This document shows positions 26,638-35,834 of a DNA stretch of 64,000 nucleotides, in pieces. How positions within the stretch are numbered: the first letter of the stretch is position 1; each line of letters opens with the position of its first letter. Origin of the DNA: Roseburia sp. (lineage in GTDB: Bacteria > Bacillota > Clostridia > Lachnospirales > Lachnospiraceae); contig JAMOZS010000004.1 of NCBI GenBank assembly GCA_023667765.1, positions 1-64,000 on the forward strand, given 5' to 3'. The notes under the pieces were generated by a model that was not told the origin of the DNA, did not search any database, and saw only the letters and a list, made by a program, of their open reading frames with translations. A program made the translations under genes and the position numbers.

Positions 26638-27450
26638 ATGAGCAAGAAACGAAAGAAGTATGAGGAACTGACCATTGTGGATGATTTTATGTTCGGAAAG
26701 GTTATGCGAAATCCTGAATATTGTAAAAGGCTGTTGGAGATTATTCTGGATGTGAGAATCCGCAGGCTGGAATATATTGAGGAGGAAGCTACGAAGAATC
26801 CAAGCTATCGGGGGAAGGGAATCCGGCTGGATATTTATGTGGAGAATGGTGAAAATAGTGTCTATGATGTAGAGATGCAGACGGAGGCAGTAGATTCCAT
26901 TCCCAAAAGATGCAGGTATTATCAGGCTGTTATTGATATCAGTCTGATAGAAAAGGGTGATAACTACAAAGCGTTAAGGAAGAGTTATGTGATTTTTATT
27001 TGCACTTTTGACTTGTTTCATAAGGGGCTGCCAATTTACCATTTTGAGAATCGGTGTAGGGAAAATCCAGAGATTGAGCTGGGAGATGCATCGGAGAAAA
27101 TTTTTCTGAATACGAAAGCGAATTTGTCAGGGGTGAGTGGAGAACTTCGCTGTTTATTGGAATACTTTGAAAACCAGATACCACAGGATGCGTTTACAAG
27201 GGAATTAGAGGAGGCTGTTATGGAAGTAAGAGACCACAGAGCGTTTAAATTGGAATATATGTCTGCATGGGCAAGAGAGCAGGATTTAAGAGAAGAGGGA
27301 AGAGAAGAGGGAAGGGAAGAGGTGATAGGGGTTCTTATTGCAACCTGCAGAGAATCGGGACAGACCTGTGAAGCTACGGCCGGAATACTGAAGGAGAAGC
27401 TTTCTCTGTCAGAGGAGGCGGTACACAGGGCAATGGAGCGGTACTGGTAA
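26638..27450 (+). CDS. Rpn family PD-(D/E)XK nuclease / putative transposase
   Basis: A 270-residue protein of the Rpn (recombination-promoting nuclease, PDDEXK transposase) family. It begins with DDFMFGKVMRNPEYCKRLLE, has the nuclease core RLDIYVENGE...YDVEMQ (Asp of LDIYV and Glu-x-Gln of VEMQ are the predicted catalytic set), then SYVIFICTFD and PIYHFENRC, and ends with the REEGREEGREE charged repeat usual in this family. AAGGAGGGC lies about 7 bases upstream of the ATG. Rpn genes are mobile and often present in many copies in Lachnospiraceae. Here it separates an MBOAT gene from its probable SGNH partner. Confidence 0.88.
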   Translation: MSKKRKKYEELTIVDDFMFGKVMRNPEYCKRLLEIILDVRIRRLEYIEEEATKNPSYRGKGIRLDIYVENGENSVYDVEMQTEAVDSIPKRCRYYQAVIDISLIEKGDNYKALRKSYVIFICTFDLFHKGLPIYHFENRCRENPEIELGDASEKIFLNTKANLSGVSGELRCLLEYFENQIPQDAFTRELEEAVMEVRDHRAFKLEYMSAWAREQDLREEGREEGREEVIGVLIATCRESGQTCEATAGILKEKLSLSEEAVHRAMERYW

Positions 27451-27455
27451 CAGAG

Positions 27456-27481
27456 AACCCTGCAGCTGCACAGGCAGGGTT
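27456..27481 (+). other. hairpin after the Rpn-type gene
   Basis: AACCCTGC (27456-27463) pairs with GCAGGGTT (27474-27481) across a 10-base loop. No T run follows, so a terminator role is uncertain. Confidence 0.35.
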
Positions 27482-27531
27482 AAGAAGGGGTCAGTAGCCG
27501 GATGCTTTGAGATAAGAGGGAAGAAAGCTTT

Positions 27532-28587
27532 ATGACAAAAAAGGCTTTGCTGAAAAAGTTAATAGGGATTATCTTTGCAGAGCTTTTGCTGGTGATGGGC
27601 CTTGTCTGGTTTTTTGACCCCTTTTATCAGTATCATAAGCCCTTTTTCGGATGGCAGGCAGTGTTAAATGACAGAGATAATCAGATGCCCGGCACAGTGC
27701 GCAATTTTGATTATGACAGTGTGCTGGTGGGTTCCTCTGTGATGGAAAATTGCGACAGCTCCTATCTGGACGAGCACTTTCAGTGCAAAACGCTTAAAAT
27801 CGCCAGAGCATCTGGGTCGGTGGCTGATTTATTATATTATCTGAAGATGGCGCAGAAGGAGCATTCCTTAAAGAATGTATTCTGGTGCCTTGACCTTGCG
27901 GCTCTGGAATCCAGCCCTGTGACAACGCTTCAGGAGGGAGGGGACGCCCCTTGGTATCTGCATACACAGACTCCTCTGGATGATGTGGCTTATCTGTGTA
28001 ATAAGGAGGTGCTTCTTGAAAAGATTCCTTATATGCTGGCGGGAGAGCGCCTTGGTAAAAATACGGGTGGCCGGGCCTATTACTGGGCCGAGGGAAAGAA
28101 CTTTTCGGCACAAAGCGTGATAAGCGTATATAACAGGCCGAAAAAAGCCAAGCGCTCCAGAGACTTTGAGGAGGAGAAGGAATTGGTATCGGCCAATATA
28201 GAGCTGTTGCTTGAGCAGGTTCGAAGCCATCCGGAAATCCGTTATCGGTTTTTCTTTCCACCGTATTCCATGTGCTGGTGGGATTGCGCCTATGTAAACG
28301 GAGAGTTGAAGAAGAATTACTATATTTTAGAAGAAGCGATTCCGGCGCTGTTATCCTGTGAGAATGTGGAGGTGTATTATTATCAGGATGAAGAGGAGAT
28401 TATCTGCGATTTAGACAATTATATGGATTTGATTCATTACTGCCCTGCAGTCAATCAATATCTGTTGGAGCAGATGACGGCAGGAGAAGGAAGAGTGACA
28501 AAAGAAAACTGGCAGAAAGTAATAAAGGGCATGCGAAAGCTAGTGAAGCGGATTTACAGGGAGGAAATTTACCGCTATTATTTTTGA
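27532..28587 (+). CDS. SGNH-like acyltransferase partner of the MBOAT protein
   Basis: A 351-residue protein with one N-terminal membrane anchor (about residues 10-27) and an extracellular domain. Block I is SVLVGSSVMENCD (predicted nucleophile Ser in GSS) and the last block is MDLIHYCPAVNQYLLEQM, giving Asp-x-x-His. This is the layout of DltD/AlgJ/AlgX-type and wall-polysaccharide O-acetylation partners. The gene follows the MBOAT gene except for the intervening Rpn gene, and would finish transfer of the acyl group to the exported polymer. Confidence 0.8.
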   Translation: MTKKALLKKLIGIIFAELLLVMGLVWFFDPFYQYHKPFFGWQAVLNDRDNQMPGTVRNFDYDSVLVGSSVMENCDSSYLDEHFQCKTLKIARASGSVADLLYYLKMAQKEHSLKNVFWCLDLAALESSPVTTLQEGGDAPWYLHTQTPLDDVAYLCNKEVLLEKIPYMLAGERLGKNTGGRAYYWAEGKNFSAQSVISVYNRPKKAKRSRDFEEEKELVSANIELLLEQVRSHPEIRYRFFFPPYSMCWWDCAYVNGELKKNYYILEEAIPALLSCENVEVYYYQDEEEIICDLDNYMDLIHYCPAVNQYLLEQMTAGEGRVTKENWQKVIKGMRKLVKRIYREEIYRYYF

Positions 28588-28727
28588 ATAGCGGTTGATT
28601 CATGTCTTGCGCCCCGATAAATTTCTTTTCAGATGGTAAATATTGTGGTAAACTACATATAAAGGAAATGTGGAGCGTCGGTGTGCGCGTACACATGCTA
28701 TCAGTGTAAATCAAGGAGGTAAGGGCA

Positions 28728-30449
28728 ATGGGCTTTATGGAGGAATTCCGGTTTTGGCTGGAGGATGATTATTTTGACCAGGAGACAAAGAAAGAGCTTC
28801 TGGCGATTCGCAATGATGAAGGAGAAATAGAGGAGCGGTTTTATAAGGAGCTGGAATTTGGTACAGGCGGTATGCGCGGTGTAATCGGAGCGGGTACGAA
28901 TCGTATGAATATTTATACGGTCCGCAAGGCTACGCAGGGCCTGGCTAATTTTATTTTAAAGCAGGGCACTCAGGATAAGGGGGTTGCGATTTCCTATGAT
29001 AATCGCCGTATGTCCACGGAATTTGCGGATGTGGCGGCTCTTTGTCTGGCGGCAAACGGAATTAAGGCCTATGTGTTTGAGGAATTAAGACCTACGCCGG
29101 AGCTTTCCTTTGCGCTGCGTACGCTGGGTTGTACGGCGGGCATTATGGTGACCGCAAGCCACAATCCTCCCGAGTACAACGGTTATAAGGTATACTGGGA
29201 GGACGGCGCACAGGTGACTGCGCCCAAGGATAAGGAGATTATTACGGAAGTGCTGGCCATTAAAGACTATCATTCCTTAAAGACCATGGATAAGGCCGAG
29301 GCGGTTCAGGCAGGCCTGTATCAGTCTATCGGCAGCGAAATGGATGATGCGTATATGGCGGAGCTCAAAAAGCAGATTATTCATTCGGATGTGATAGCCG
29401 CCGTAGCGGATGATATGAAGATTGTATACACCCCTCTTTGCGGAACGGGCAATAAGCCTGTACAAAGGATTCTTTCGGAGCTGGGCTTCAAGAATGTATA
29501 TGTGGTGCCGGAGCAGGAGAATCCCGACCCTGATTTTACGACGCTGGATTATCCCAATCCGGAGGACCCCAAGGCCTTTACCTATGCGCTGCGTCTGGCA
29601 AAGGAAAAGGATGCGGATATTGTGCTGGCTACCGATCCGGATGCGGATCGATTGGGAGTATATGCAAAGGATACCAAAACCGGTGAGTATGTATCCTTTA
29701 CGGGTAATATGTCCGGTATGCTGATTGCGGAATATATTCTGAGGGAGAGGACGGCTACAGGCACAATGCCCGAGAATCCCGCATTGGTTACCACGATTGT
29801 CACGACCAATATGACCTTCCCGATTACACAGGCTTATCATGTAAAGCTGATTGAGGTACTGACAGGCTTTAAGTTTATCGGTGAGCAGATTAAGCTCTTT
29901 GAGCAGACCGGCAGCAATCATTATGTATTCGGTCTGGAGGAGTCCTATGGCTGTCTGGCCGGCACTCATGCAAGGGACAAGGATGCGATTGTGGCAGTTA
30001 TGTGTCTGTGTGAGGTGGCTGCTTACTGCAAGAAGAACGGTAAGACGCTCTGGGATATGATGCTGGAGGTCTATGAGAAGTACGGTTACTTTAAGGAGAC
30101 GCAGTATACCATTACCTTAAAGGGTATTGACGGCGCAAGACAGATTACGGAGATTATGGATAAGCTGCGCAGCAATCCTCCCAAGGCCTTTGGCAGCCGC
30201 AGGGTATTAAAGTTCAGAGACTATGAGAGGGATGTGATTTTGGATATGGAGACCGGTGAAAAGACGGTCACAGGCCTGCCGAAATCAAATGTGCTTTATT
30301 TTGAACTCCCCGATGACGAATGGTGTTGTGCAAGACCTTCCGGAACAGAGCCCAAGATTAAGTTCTATATGGGCGTGAAGGGTGAAAGCCTTGCGGATGC
30401 CCAGGAGAGAGTGAACCAGTTGACTGAGGATTTAAAGGCAGTTTTATAG
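28728..30449 (+). CDS. pgcA: phosphoglucomutase/phosphomannomutase-type phosphosugar mutase
   Basis: A 573-residue alpha-D-phosphohexomutase of the PgcA size class. Motifs: GTGGMRG, active-site TASHNPPEYNGYKVYW (phosphoserine in ASHN), metal-binding ATDPDADRLG, and phosphate-binding RPSGTEPKIKFY. It interconverts glucose-6-phosphate and glucose-1-phosphate, giving the substrate of RmlA. AAGGAGG lies 9-10 bases upstream. Symbol by analogy with the Gram-positive enzyme. Confidence 0.92.
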   Translation: MGFMEEFRFWLEDDYFDQETKKELLAIRNDEGEIEERFYKELEFGTGGMRGVIGAGTNRMNIYTVRKATQGLANFILKQGTQDKGVAISYDNRRMSTEFADVAALCLAANGIKAYVFEELRPTPELSFALRTLGCTAGIMVTASHNPPEYNGYKVYWEDGAQVTAPKDKEIITEVLAIKDYHSLKTMDKAEAVQAGLYQSIGSEMDDAYMAELKKQIIHSDVIAAVADDMKIVYTPLCGTGNKPVQRILSELGFKNVYVVPEQENPDPDFTTLDYPNPEDPKAFTYALRLAKEKDADIVLATDPDADRLGVYAKDTKTGEYVSFTGNMSGMLIAEYILRERTATGTMPENPALVTTIVTTNMTFPITQAYHVKLIEVLTGFKFIGEQIKLFEQTGSNHYVFGLEESYGCLAGTHARDKDAIVAVMCLCEVAAYCKKNGKTLWDMMLEVYEKYGYFKETQYTITLKGIDGARQITEIMDKLRSNPPKAFGSRRVLKFRDYERDVILDMETGEKTVTGLPKSNVLYFELPDDEWCCARPSGTEPKIKFYMGVKGESLADAQERVNQLTEDLKAVL

Positions 30450-30468
30450 TATCCTTATTCGGGACATA

Positions 30469-30509
30469 ATAAACAGCGAATCGTCCACAGAGGGCGGTTT
30501 GCTGTTTAT
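30469..30509 (+). terminator. hairpin after the phosphosugar mutase gene, probable terminator
   Basis: ATAAACAGC (30469-30477) pairs with GCTGTTTAT (30501-30509), with further partial pairing inside. The tail is not a clean T run, so efficiency is unclear. Confidence 0.45.
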
Positions 30510-30576
30510 ATGTGTACAGAATCTTATGGCGGCTTTCATTAGTTTATAATTGGCTGCGGAAAGGTATGGCCGGCAG

Positions 30577-31959
30577 ATGGCAGCTTGGGCAAATGTGAAA
30601 AAAACGGTATATTTTTTGAGACGAAACGGGTTGAAGCCTACCTTTCATGCCGTATGGGAGCGCTTGGCGGCAGGCAAAGCCGCTGCTTATCAGTATGTGC
30701 CTCCTACTGCCCGGGAGCTTGATAGACAGCGCAGCAGCTGTCAGAGGTTATTTGACGGGCAGGGTCAAGCCTTGGAATCGGAGCCGCCTCTGTTCAGTAT
30801 TCTGGTGCCTGCCTATCGCACCAGAGAAGCTTTTTTAAGGGAATTAATTGATTCCCTGCTGGCCCAGACTTACTCTCGCTGGCAGCTGGTGATTGCGGAT
30901 GCTACGAAGGAAGATGATGTGGAAAGTGTAGTGACAGATTATGAGGATTCCAGAATCTGCTATGTCAGACTGAAAGAGAACGGAGGTATTTCCGGAAACA
31001 GTAATCAGGGACTGGAATATGTGGCGGGCAGTTATGTGGGCCTTCTGGATCATGATGATATTCTGACCCCGAATGCTCTGTATGAAATGTACGAGGCCAT
31101 TCAAAGGGGAAAGAATAGAGGAATAGAGGCGAAGCTGCTCTATTCCGATGAGGATAAATGCGATGAGCAGGGGCGGATATTTTATGAGCCCAATATAAAA
31201 GAGGATTTTAATCTGGATTTGCTGCTATCCAATAATTATATCTGTCATTTCCTGGTGATAAAGACAGAATTGTTAAAGGAGCTGGGATTCAGGCCGGAAT
31301 ATGAAGGGGCCCAGGATTATGATTTGACGCTTCGGGCGTCAGAAAGGATTCTTGCCTCCGGGGAAGGGCAGGAGCAGCTTGTACACATTCCCAAGGTGCT
31401 ATATCATTGGCGCTGTCATGGGGCTTCTACGGCAGTAAATCCCCGCAGCAAGGAATATGCTTACGAGGCCGGGCGCCGGGCGCTGCAGGATTTTGCGGAC
31501 AGACAAAGGATTCCTGCAAAAGCGGAGAATCTTCCTCATCTGGGCTTTTATCGACTGAAATGGGAACAAGATATTTTTATCTGTCGTCCGGACCTGGGAG
31601 CTGTAGGAGGGAAGCTTCTGCATAGGGGAAGAATTGTGGGCGGCAGAATGGACGAGTACGGAAAAATATATTATGAGGGGCTGCCCGCAGGCTTTAGCGG
31701 TATCCTGCATCGGGCGGCGCTGACTCAGGATGCGATGGCGGTGGATATCCGCCTCATAAAAGTGCGTCCCCAGTGCCATGAATTGTTTGAAAAGGCGGTG
31801 GGGGTATCCTATACCCGGGTTTTGGGAACGGATATTTTTGACAGCAGTACCCTGCCTGCCGGAACAGATTATGTGGCAGTCAGTCTGGCGCTGGGAAGAG
31901 CGCTTCGGGGGGCCGGTTATCGTATCCTATGGGAGCCGGAGCTCAAGGGGAAAGTGTAA
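30577..31959 (+). CDS. GT2 family glycosyltransferase
   Basis: ATG at 30577 is taken as start; a TTG at 30550 lacks a binding site. The 460-residue protein has an N-terminal helical stretch (KTVYFLRRNGLKPTFHAVWERL) found in rhamnan-type GT2 enzymes, then a GT2 domain (about 75-290) with FSILVPAYRT, GLLDHDDILTP (DHDD metal site) and YLLYSDEDK-like LLYSDEDKCD. The last 150 residues are a partial second GT2-like domain without clear DxD. It likely acts in chain assembly. The stop is followed after 42 bases by another GT2 gene. Confidence 0.85.
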   Translation: MAAWANVKKTVYFLRRNGLKPTFHAVWERLAAGKAAAYQYVPPTARELDRQRSSCQRLFDGQGQALESEPPLFSILVPAYRTREAFLRELIDSLLAQTYSRWQLVIADATKEDDVESVVTDYEDSRICYVRLKENGGISGNSNQGLEYVAGSYVGLLDHDDILTPNALYEMYEAIQRGKNRGIEAKLLYSDEDKCDEQGRIFYEPNIKEDFNLDLLLSNNYICHFLVIKTELLKELGFRPEYEGAQDYDLTLRASERILASGEGQEQLVHIPKVLYHWRCHGASTAVNPRSKEYAYEAGRRALQDFADRQRIPAKAENLPHLGFYRLKWEQDIFICRPDLGAVGGKLLHRGRIVGGRMDEYGKIYYEGLPAGFSGILHRAALTQDAMAVDIRLIKVRPQCHELFEKAVGVSYTRVLGTDIFDSSTLPAGTDYVAVSLALGRALRGAGYRILWEPELKGKV

Positions 31960-32001
31960 GAGTCCGCAAAAACGGCAGAAAACGCAGAGAAAAGGAGCCT
32001 T

Positions 32002-32976
32002 ATGCCTCAGATAACGGTGGTCATACCAAACTATAATGGAATAAAGTACCTGAAGGATTGTATGGATGCTCTTTATGCGCAGAGCCCGGGAACGGAGTTT
32101 GACGTGCTGGTGGTGGATAATGGTTCCACAGATGACAGCGTTGGGCTGATTCGGGAGAACTATCCCCAGGCAGGGCTTATCTGTCTGCCTGAAAATACCG
32201 GCTTCTGCCATGCGGTGAATGTGGGCATTGAACAGTCGGACAGTCCTTATATCATCCTTTTAAATAACGATACCAAGGTGTATGACGGTTTTGTGGAACA
32301 TTTGTATCAGGCGATTTTGCGGCGCAGGAGGGCTTTTTCTGTCAGCGCCGCAATGCTTATGTGGGACAGGCCGGAGCTTCTGGACGGGGCCGGGGACCGT
32401 TATTGTGTGTTGGGCTGGGCCTATGCCCGGGGAAAGGGAAGGCCTGTGGCAGGTTATCAAAAGGCGACGGAGGTATTCAGCGCCTGCGGCGGAGCCGCTA
32501 TCTACCGCAGAAGCATTCTGGAGCAAATCGGCCTGTTTGACGAACAGCATTTTGCTTATCTGGAGGATTTGGATATCGGATATCGGGCGCGTATCTTCGG
32601 CTATAAAAATTATTATGAACCGAAGGCGCAGGTGGTACATTTTGGAAGCGCTTCCTCCGGTTCCCGGTATAATCAGTGGAAGACAGGGCTTGCATCTGCC
32701 AATAATATTTATGTAATCCTGAAAAATATGCCGCTTCTGCAGCTGGCGTTGAATCTGCCTTTTCTGGCGCCGGGTTTTCTGATAAAGCTTCTGTATTTCT
32801 GCAAAAAGGGTTTTGGCAGAGAGTATGTAAAGGGGATAGGACAGGGCTTCCGGAAGTCCTTTGGCCCTGAGGGGAGGCGGGCAAAAATAAAATTTTGCTG
32901 GCGCAATCTGGGGCATTATCTTCTGATACAGGGGCAGTTATATGCAGGAGCGATTCAATTTATTATGAAATCTTAA
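32002..32976 (+). CDS. GT2 family glycosyltransferase, rhamnosyltransferase-like (WbbL type)
   Basis: A 324-residue inverting GT2. Motifs: ITVVIPNYNGIKYL, VVDNGSTDDS, ILLNNDTKV (DxD region), GGAAIYRRSILEQIGLFDE and YLEDLDIGYRA. This pattern is that of WbbL-type rhamnosyltransferases acting on polyprenyl-diphosphate-linked acceptors. The C-terminus has a hydrophobic patch that may bind the membrane. AAAAGGAG lies about 7 bases before the ATG. Confidence 0.88.
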   Translation: MPQITVVIPNYNGIKYLKDCMDALYAQSPGTEFDVLVVDNGSTDDSVGLIRENYPQAGLICLPENTGFCHAVNVGIEQSDSPYIILLNNDTKVYDGFVEHLYQAILRRRRAFSVSAAMLMWDRPELLDGAGDRYCVLGWAYARGKGRPVAGYQKATEVFSACGGAAIYRRSILEQIGLFDEQHFAYLEDLDIGYRARIFGYKNYYEPKAQVVHFGSASSGSRYNQWKTGLASANNIYVILKNMPLLQLALNLPFLAPGFLIKLLYFCKKGFGREYVKGIGQGFRKSFGPEGRRAKIKFCWRNLGHYLLIQGQLYAGAIQFIMKS

Positions 32977-33000
32977 GAATTAACTTCATAAATTCTTAAG
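32972..33000 (+). promoter_or_regulatory. perfect 10-base inverted repeat in front of the sugar transferase gene
   Basis: CTTAAGAATT (32972-32981) and AATTCTTAAG (32991-33000) with a 9-base spacer; the left arm includes the stop codon of the preceding gene. There is no T run after it, so an operator or RNA-processing site is as likely as a terminator. The 117 bases from 33001 to the next start look like an untranslated leader. Confidence 0.5.
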
Positions 33001-33117
33001 TTGTGGTTTTCGGTATCTTACATTAAAATAATTTTAGCGCATCAGCGTTGTGGTTTCGTCGAAGGTGGAACCGTAACCTATTTCGATGTGCTCGCGACAA
33101 GGAATTGGAGCAATTAT

Positions 33118-34524
33118 ATGATAAAGGACAATCAGAAGGTATTCAACAGGCTGTTGGTCTTAATGGATGCCGCCATTACGGCAGTCTCGCTGATATTGGG
33201 GTATCTCATAAAATTTTATGTGCTGAACAAGGGGCCGGGTATCGGCGTATTGCCGCTTACAGATTATGTCCGTCTGCTGATTTTTATTGTACCCGGTTAT
33301 CTATTGCTCTATTACAGATGCGGCGTGTATACGCCTAAGAGGACTGTCCGACGCAGACATGAAATTTATGGTATTCTGCAGGCAAACACGATTGGCCTCG
33401 CGGCTCTGATTATTATTCTGTACATGATAGTCAGGGAGTTTAACTTCTCCCGTTCGGTTATGGCAATTTTCTATGTCATGAATATTTTCCTGATGGCCTG
33501 TGCCAGAACGGTGCTGCGCAGGGCTTTGCAGGGAATCCGGAGAAAGGGCTTTAATTTAAAGCATATTCTGCTGGTGGGATATTCCAGGGCGGCGGAGGAA
33601 TATGTGGATCGTATTCTGGACAATCCCCAGTGGGGTTATGTGGTGTGCGGTATATTGGACAATCACATTCCGGCGGGTACTTTATACAAGGGTGTGAAGG
33701 TACTGGGCTCCATTGGTAATCTGGAGATTATTCTGCCGGAGAATAAGCTGGATGAAATTGCCATAACACTGGCCTTGAAGGATTATGACTTTCTGGAAAG
33801 TATTGTAGATATCTGTGAAAAGTCCGGCGTGCATACAAAGTTTATTCCGGATTATAATAGTTTAATACCATCCAAGCCTTATACGGAGGATTTGCTGGGT
33901 CTGCCGGTTATCAATATCAGATATGTGCCTCTGACCAATACCGGCAATGTGCTGATTAAGAGAATCGTTGATATCGTTGGTTCGCTGGTGGGGATTATCC
34001 TGACCTCGCCGATTATGCTGGTATGTGCCATTCTGGTGAAGCAAAGCAGCAAGGGCCCCGTTATTTTCCGGCAGGAGAGGGTAGGACTGCACAATAAGCC
34101 CTTTTATATGTATAAATTCCGCAGCATGGAGCAGCAGACGCCCGGAGAGGAAAAGAAGGCGTGGACGGTGAAGGACGACCCCCGGGTGACAAAGGTGGGG
34201 AAATTTCTGCGGCGCACCAGTATTGACGAGTTGCCGCAGCTGTTTAATATCTTAAAGGGAGATATGAGCCTGGTGGGCCCCAGACCGGAGCGGCCGCTGT
34301 TTGTGGAGAAATTCCGGGAGGAAATCCCGCGATATATGGTAAAGCATCAGGTGAGGCCGGGGTTGACCGGCTGGGCGCAGGTAAACGGCCTTCGGGGAGA
34401 TACCTCGATACGCAAGCGTATTGAATATGATATTTATTATATAGAAAACTGGTCCATAGGATTTGACATAAAAATTATTTTTATGACCTTTTTTACAGGA
34501 TTTATCAACAAAAATGCATATTAA
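33118..34524 (+). CDS. undecaprenyl-phosphate sugar phosphotransferase (initiating enzyme)
   Basis: ATG 33118 is chosen because GGAATTGGAG lies just upstream and it leaves a standard 468-residue length. The protein has four to five N-terminal membrane segments (about 10-115), a Rossmann-like CoA_binding_3 domain (about 140-260) and a C-terminal bacterial sugar transferase domain (about 280-468) with KRIVDIVGSLVGI (re-entrant helix), YMYKFRSM, DELPQLFNILKGDMSLVGPRPE and GLTGWAQVNGLRG. It places the first sugar-1-phosphate on undecaprenyl phosphate and so starts the repeat unit or polymer. Confidence 0.95.
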   Translation: MIKDNQKVFNRLLVLMDAAITAVSLILGYLIKFYVLNKGPGIGVLPLTDYVRLLIFIVPGYLLLYYRCGVYTPKRTVRRRHEIYGILQANTIGLAALIIILYMIVREFNFSRSVMAIFYVMNIFLMACARTVLRRALQGIRRKGFNLKHILLVGYSRAAEEYVDRILDNPQWGYVVCGILDNHIPAGTLYKGVKVLGSIGNLEIILPENKLDEIAITLALKDYDFLESIVDICEKSGVHTKFIPDYNSLIPSKPYTEDLLGLPVINIRYVPLTNTGNVLIKRIVDIVGSLVGIILTSPIMLVCAILVKQSSKGPVIFRQERVGLHNKPFYMYKFRSMEQQTPGEEKKAWTVKDDPRVTKVGKFLRRTSIDELPQLFNILKGDMSLVGPRPERPLFVEKFREEIPRYMVKHQVRPGLTGWAQVNGLRGDTSIRKRIEYDIYYIENWSIGFDIKIIFMTFFTGFINKNAY

Positions 34525-34549
34525 ACTAAAGTAAAGCGAGGAAAAAATC

Positions 34550-35692
34550 ATGTCAGAAAATTCAGGTAAAGGTTCCAATGCATCCGCAGCGCAGATGAGC
34601 GCAAAGCAGCGGCAGGCAAAGAAAACGAAAAAAATTATTTTGTTTTCGGTGGAAATTGTTGTGATTCTGGTAATGTTATTTGTAGCCTGGCAGGTGTTTC
34701 GAGCTACAAAGCCCGGTCAGGGGCCTACCTACACCGAGATTAAGCCCGAGAAGCTGGAAATTCCTGTGGAGATTCAGGAGAACGAGACTATGAAGGGCTA
34801 TATGAATATTGCACTGTTCGGCGTGGACGCCACTACGGAGAGCCTTCTTTACAGAGGAAGCCGAAGCGACAGTATTATGATTGCCAGCATCAATCTGGAC
34901 ACCGGAGATATTCGTCTGGTGAGCGTTTACAGAGATACCTTCCTGAATACGGATGACAACAATAAGTATCAGAAGGCAAACCATGCCTATTCCATAGGGG
35001 TGATTGACGGTGTGGATTTGAAGGGCGGTCCTGAGCCTGCCATTAAGATGCTGAACAAGAATCTGGATTTGAATATCACGGATTTTGTAACCGTGGGTTA
35101 TCGCGGACTCAGTGAGGTGATTGACGGTTTGGGCGGCATTTATATTGATGTGGACGAGACAGAGCTGAAGCATATCAACAATTATCAGATTGGTATTTCG
35201 GAATCCTTGAAATGCACCTATACGCCGGTAACGGAGACGGGATATCAGCTGCTGGATGGGATTCAGGCATCCGCCTACTGTCGTATTCGTTATGGCGGCG
35301 GGGATGATTTCAAGAGAGCCAGCCGTCAGCGGGAGGTTATCAAGGGCATTGAGGAGCAGGCGAAGAAGGCTGATTTAAATGCCCTTACCAAGGTCTTTAA
35401 TACTGCGTCGAAGCATATTTTCACCAATCTCGACAGCAAGGATATTCTGGAAATGATTAAGAATATAGCAAATTACCGTATTGTGGAGGAAGATGGTTTT
35501 CCTCAGGAAAATATGCGAACCGTGAAGAATATCGGAGCCAGAGGCAGCTGTGTAGTTCCTACGGATTTGGAGAGCAATGTGATATGGCTTCATCAGTTTC
35601 TGTTTGAGGAGCAGGATTATCAGGTAACGGATAAGGTAAAGGAGTATAGCAGGAAGATTGCCGAGGAGACGGCTTCCTATATTAATGAATAA
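34550..35692 (+). CDS. LytR-CpsA-Psr (LCP) family polymer-attachment protein
   Basis: A 380-residue type II membrane protein: cytoplasmic N-tail, anchor at about residues 26-46, then the LCP domain with NIALFGVDAT, SRSDSIMIASINLDTGDIRLVSVYRDT, GGIYIDVDE and YCRIRYGGGDDFKRASRQREV; the Arg and Asp residues that bind pyrophosphate are present. LCP enzymes transfer polyprenyl-diphosphate-linked polysaccharide or teichoic acid to peptidoglycan. It is the last gene before a strong terminator. Confidence 0.95.
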   Translation: MSENSGKGSNASAAQMSAKQRQAKKTKKIILFSVEIVVILVMLFVAWQVFRATKPGQGPTYTEIKPEKLEIPVEIQENETMKGYMNIALFGVDATTESLLYRGSRSDSIMIASINLDTGDIRLVSVYRDTFLNTDDNNKYQKANHAYSIGVIDGVDLKGGPEPAIKMLNKNLDLNITDFVTVGYRGLSEVIDGLGGIYIDVDETELKHINNYQIGISESLKCTYTPVTETGYQLLDGIQASAYCRIRYGGGDDFKRASRQREVIKGIEEQAKKADLNALTKVFNTASKHIFTNLDSKDILEMIKNIANYRIVEEDGFPQENMRTVKNIGARGSCVVPTDLESNVIWLHQFLFEEQDYQVTDKVKEYSRKIAEETASYINE

Positions 35693-35728
35693 GATTAGTT
35701 AGGTGAGAAAAGTGGTCATGTAAGGAAA

Positions 35729-35763
35729 GGGAAGCCCAAAGATGCGGCTTCCCTGGTTTTTTG
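35729..35763 (+). terminator. Rho-independent terminator after the LCP gene
   Basis: Perfect 8-base stem GGGAAGCC/GGCTTCCC (35729-35736, 35746-35753), 9-base loop, tail of TGG then six T. Confidence 0.9.
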
Positions 35764-35764
35764 C

Positions 35765-35793
35765 TTGTGTAAAAAGGCAGATTACAGTATAAT
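35765..35793 (+). promoter_or_regulatory. promoter for the rhamnosyltransferase-like gene
   Basis: TTGTGT (35765-35770), 17-base spacer, perfect TATAAT (35788-35793), 42 bases before the ATG at 35835. Confidence 0.6.
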
Positions 35794-35834
35794 AGGACTT
35801 ACATGTGACATAGCATAGAATAGGGGCGGCAGCC

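Noticed and set aside
28210..28235. tRNA T-arm-like GGTTCGAAGCC
   Set aside because: Inside the SGNH partner gene, with no acceptor stem or anticodon arm around it.
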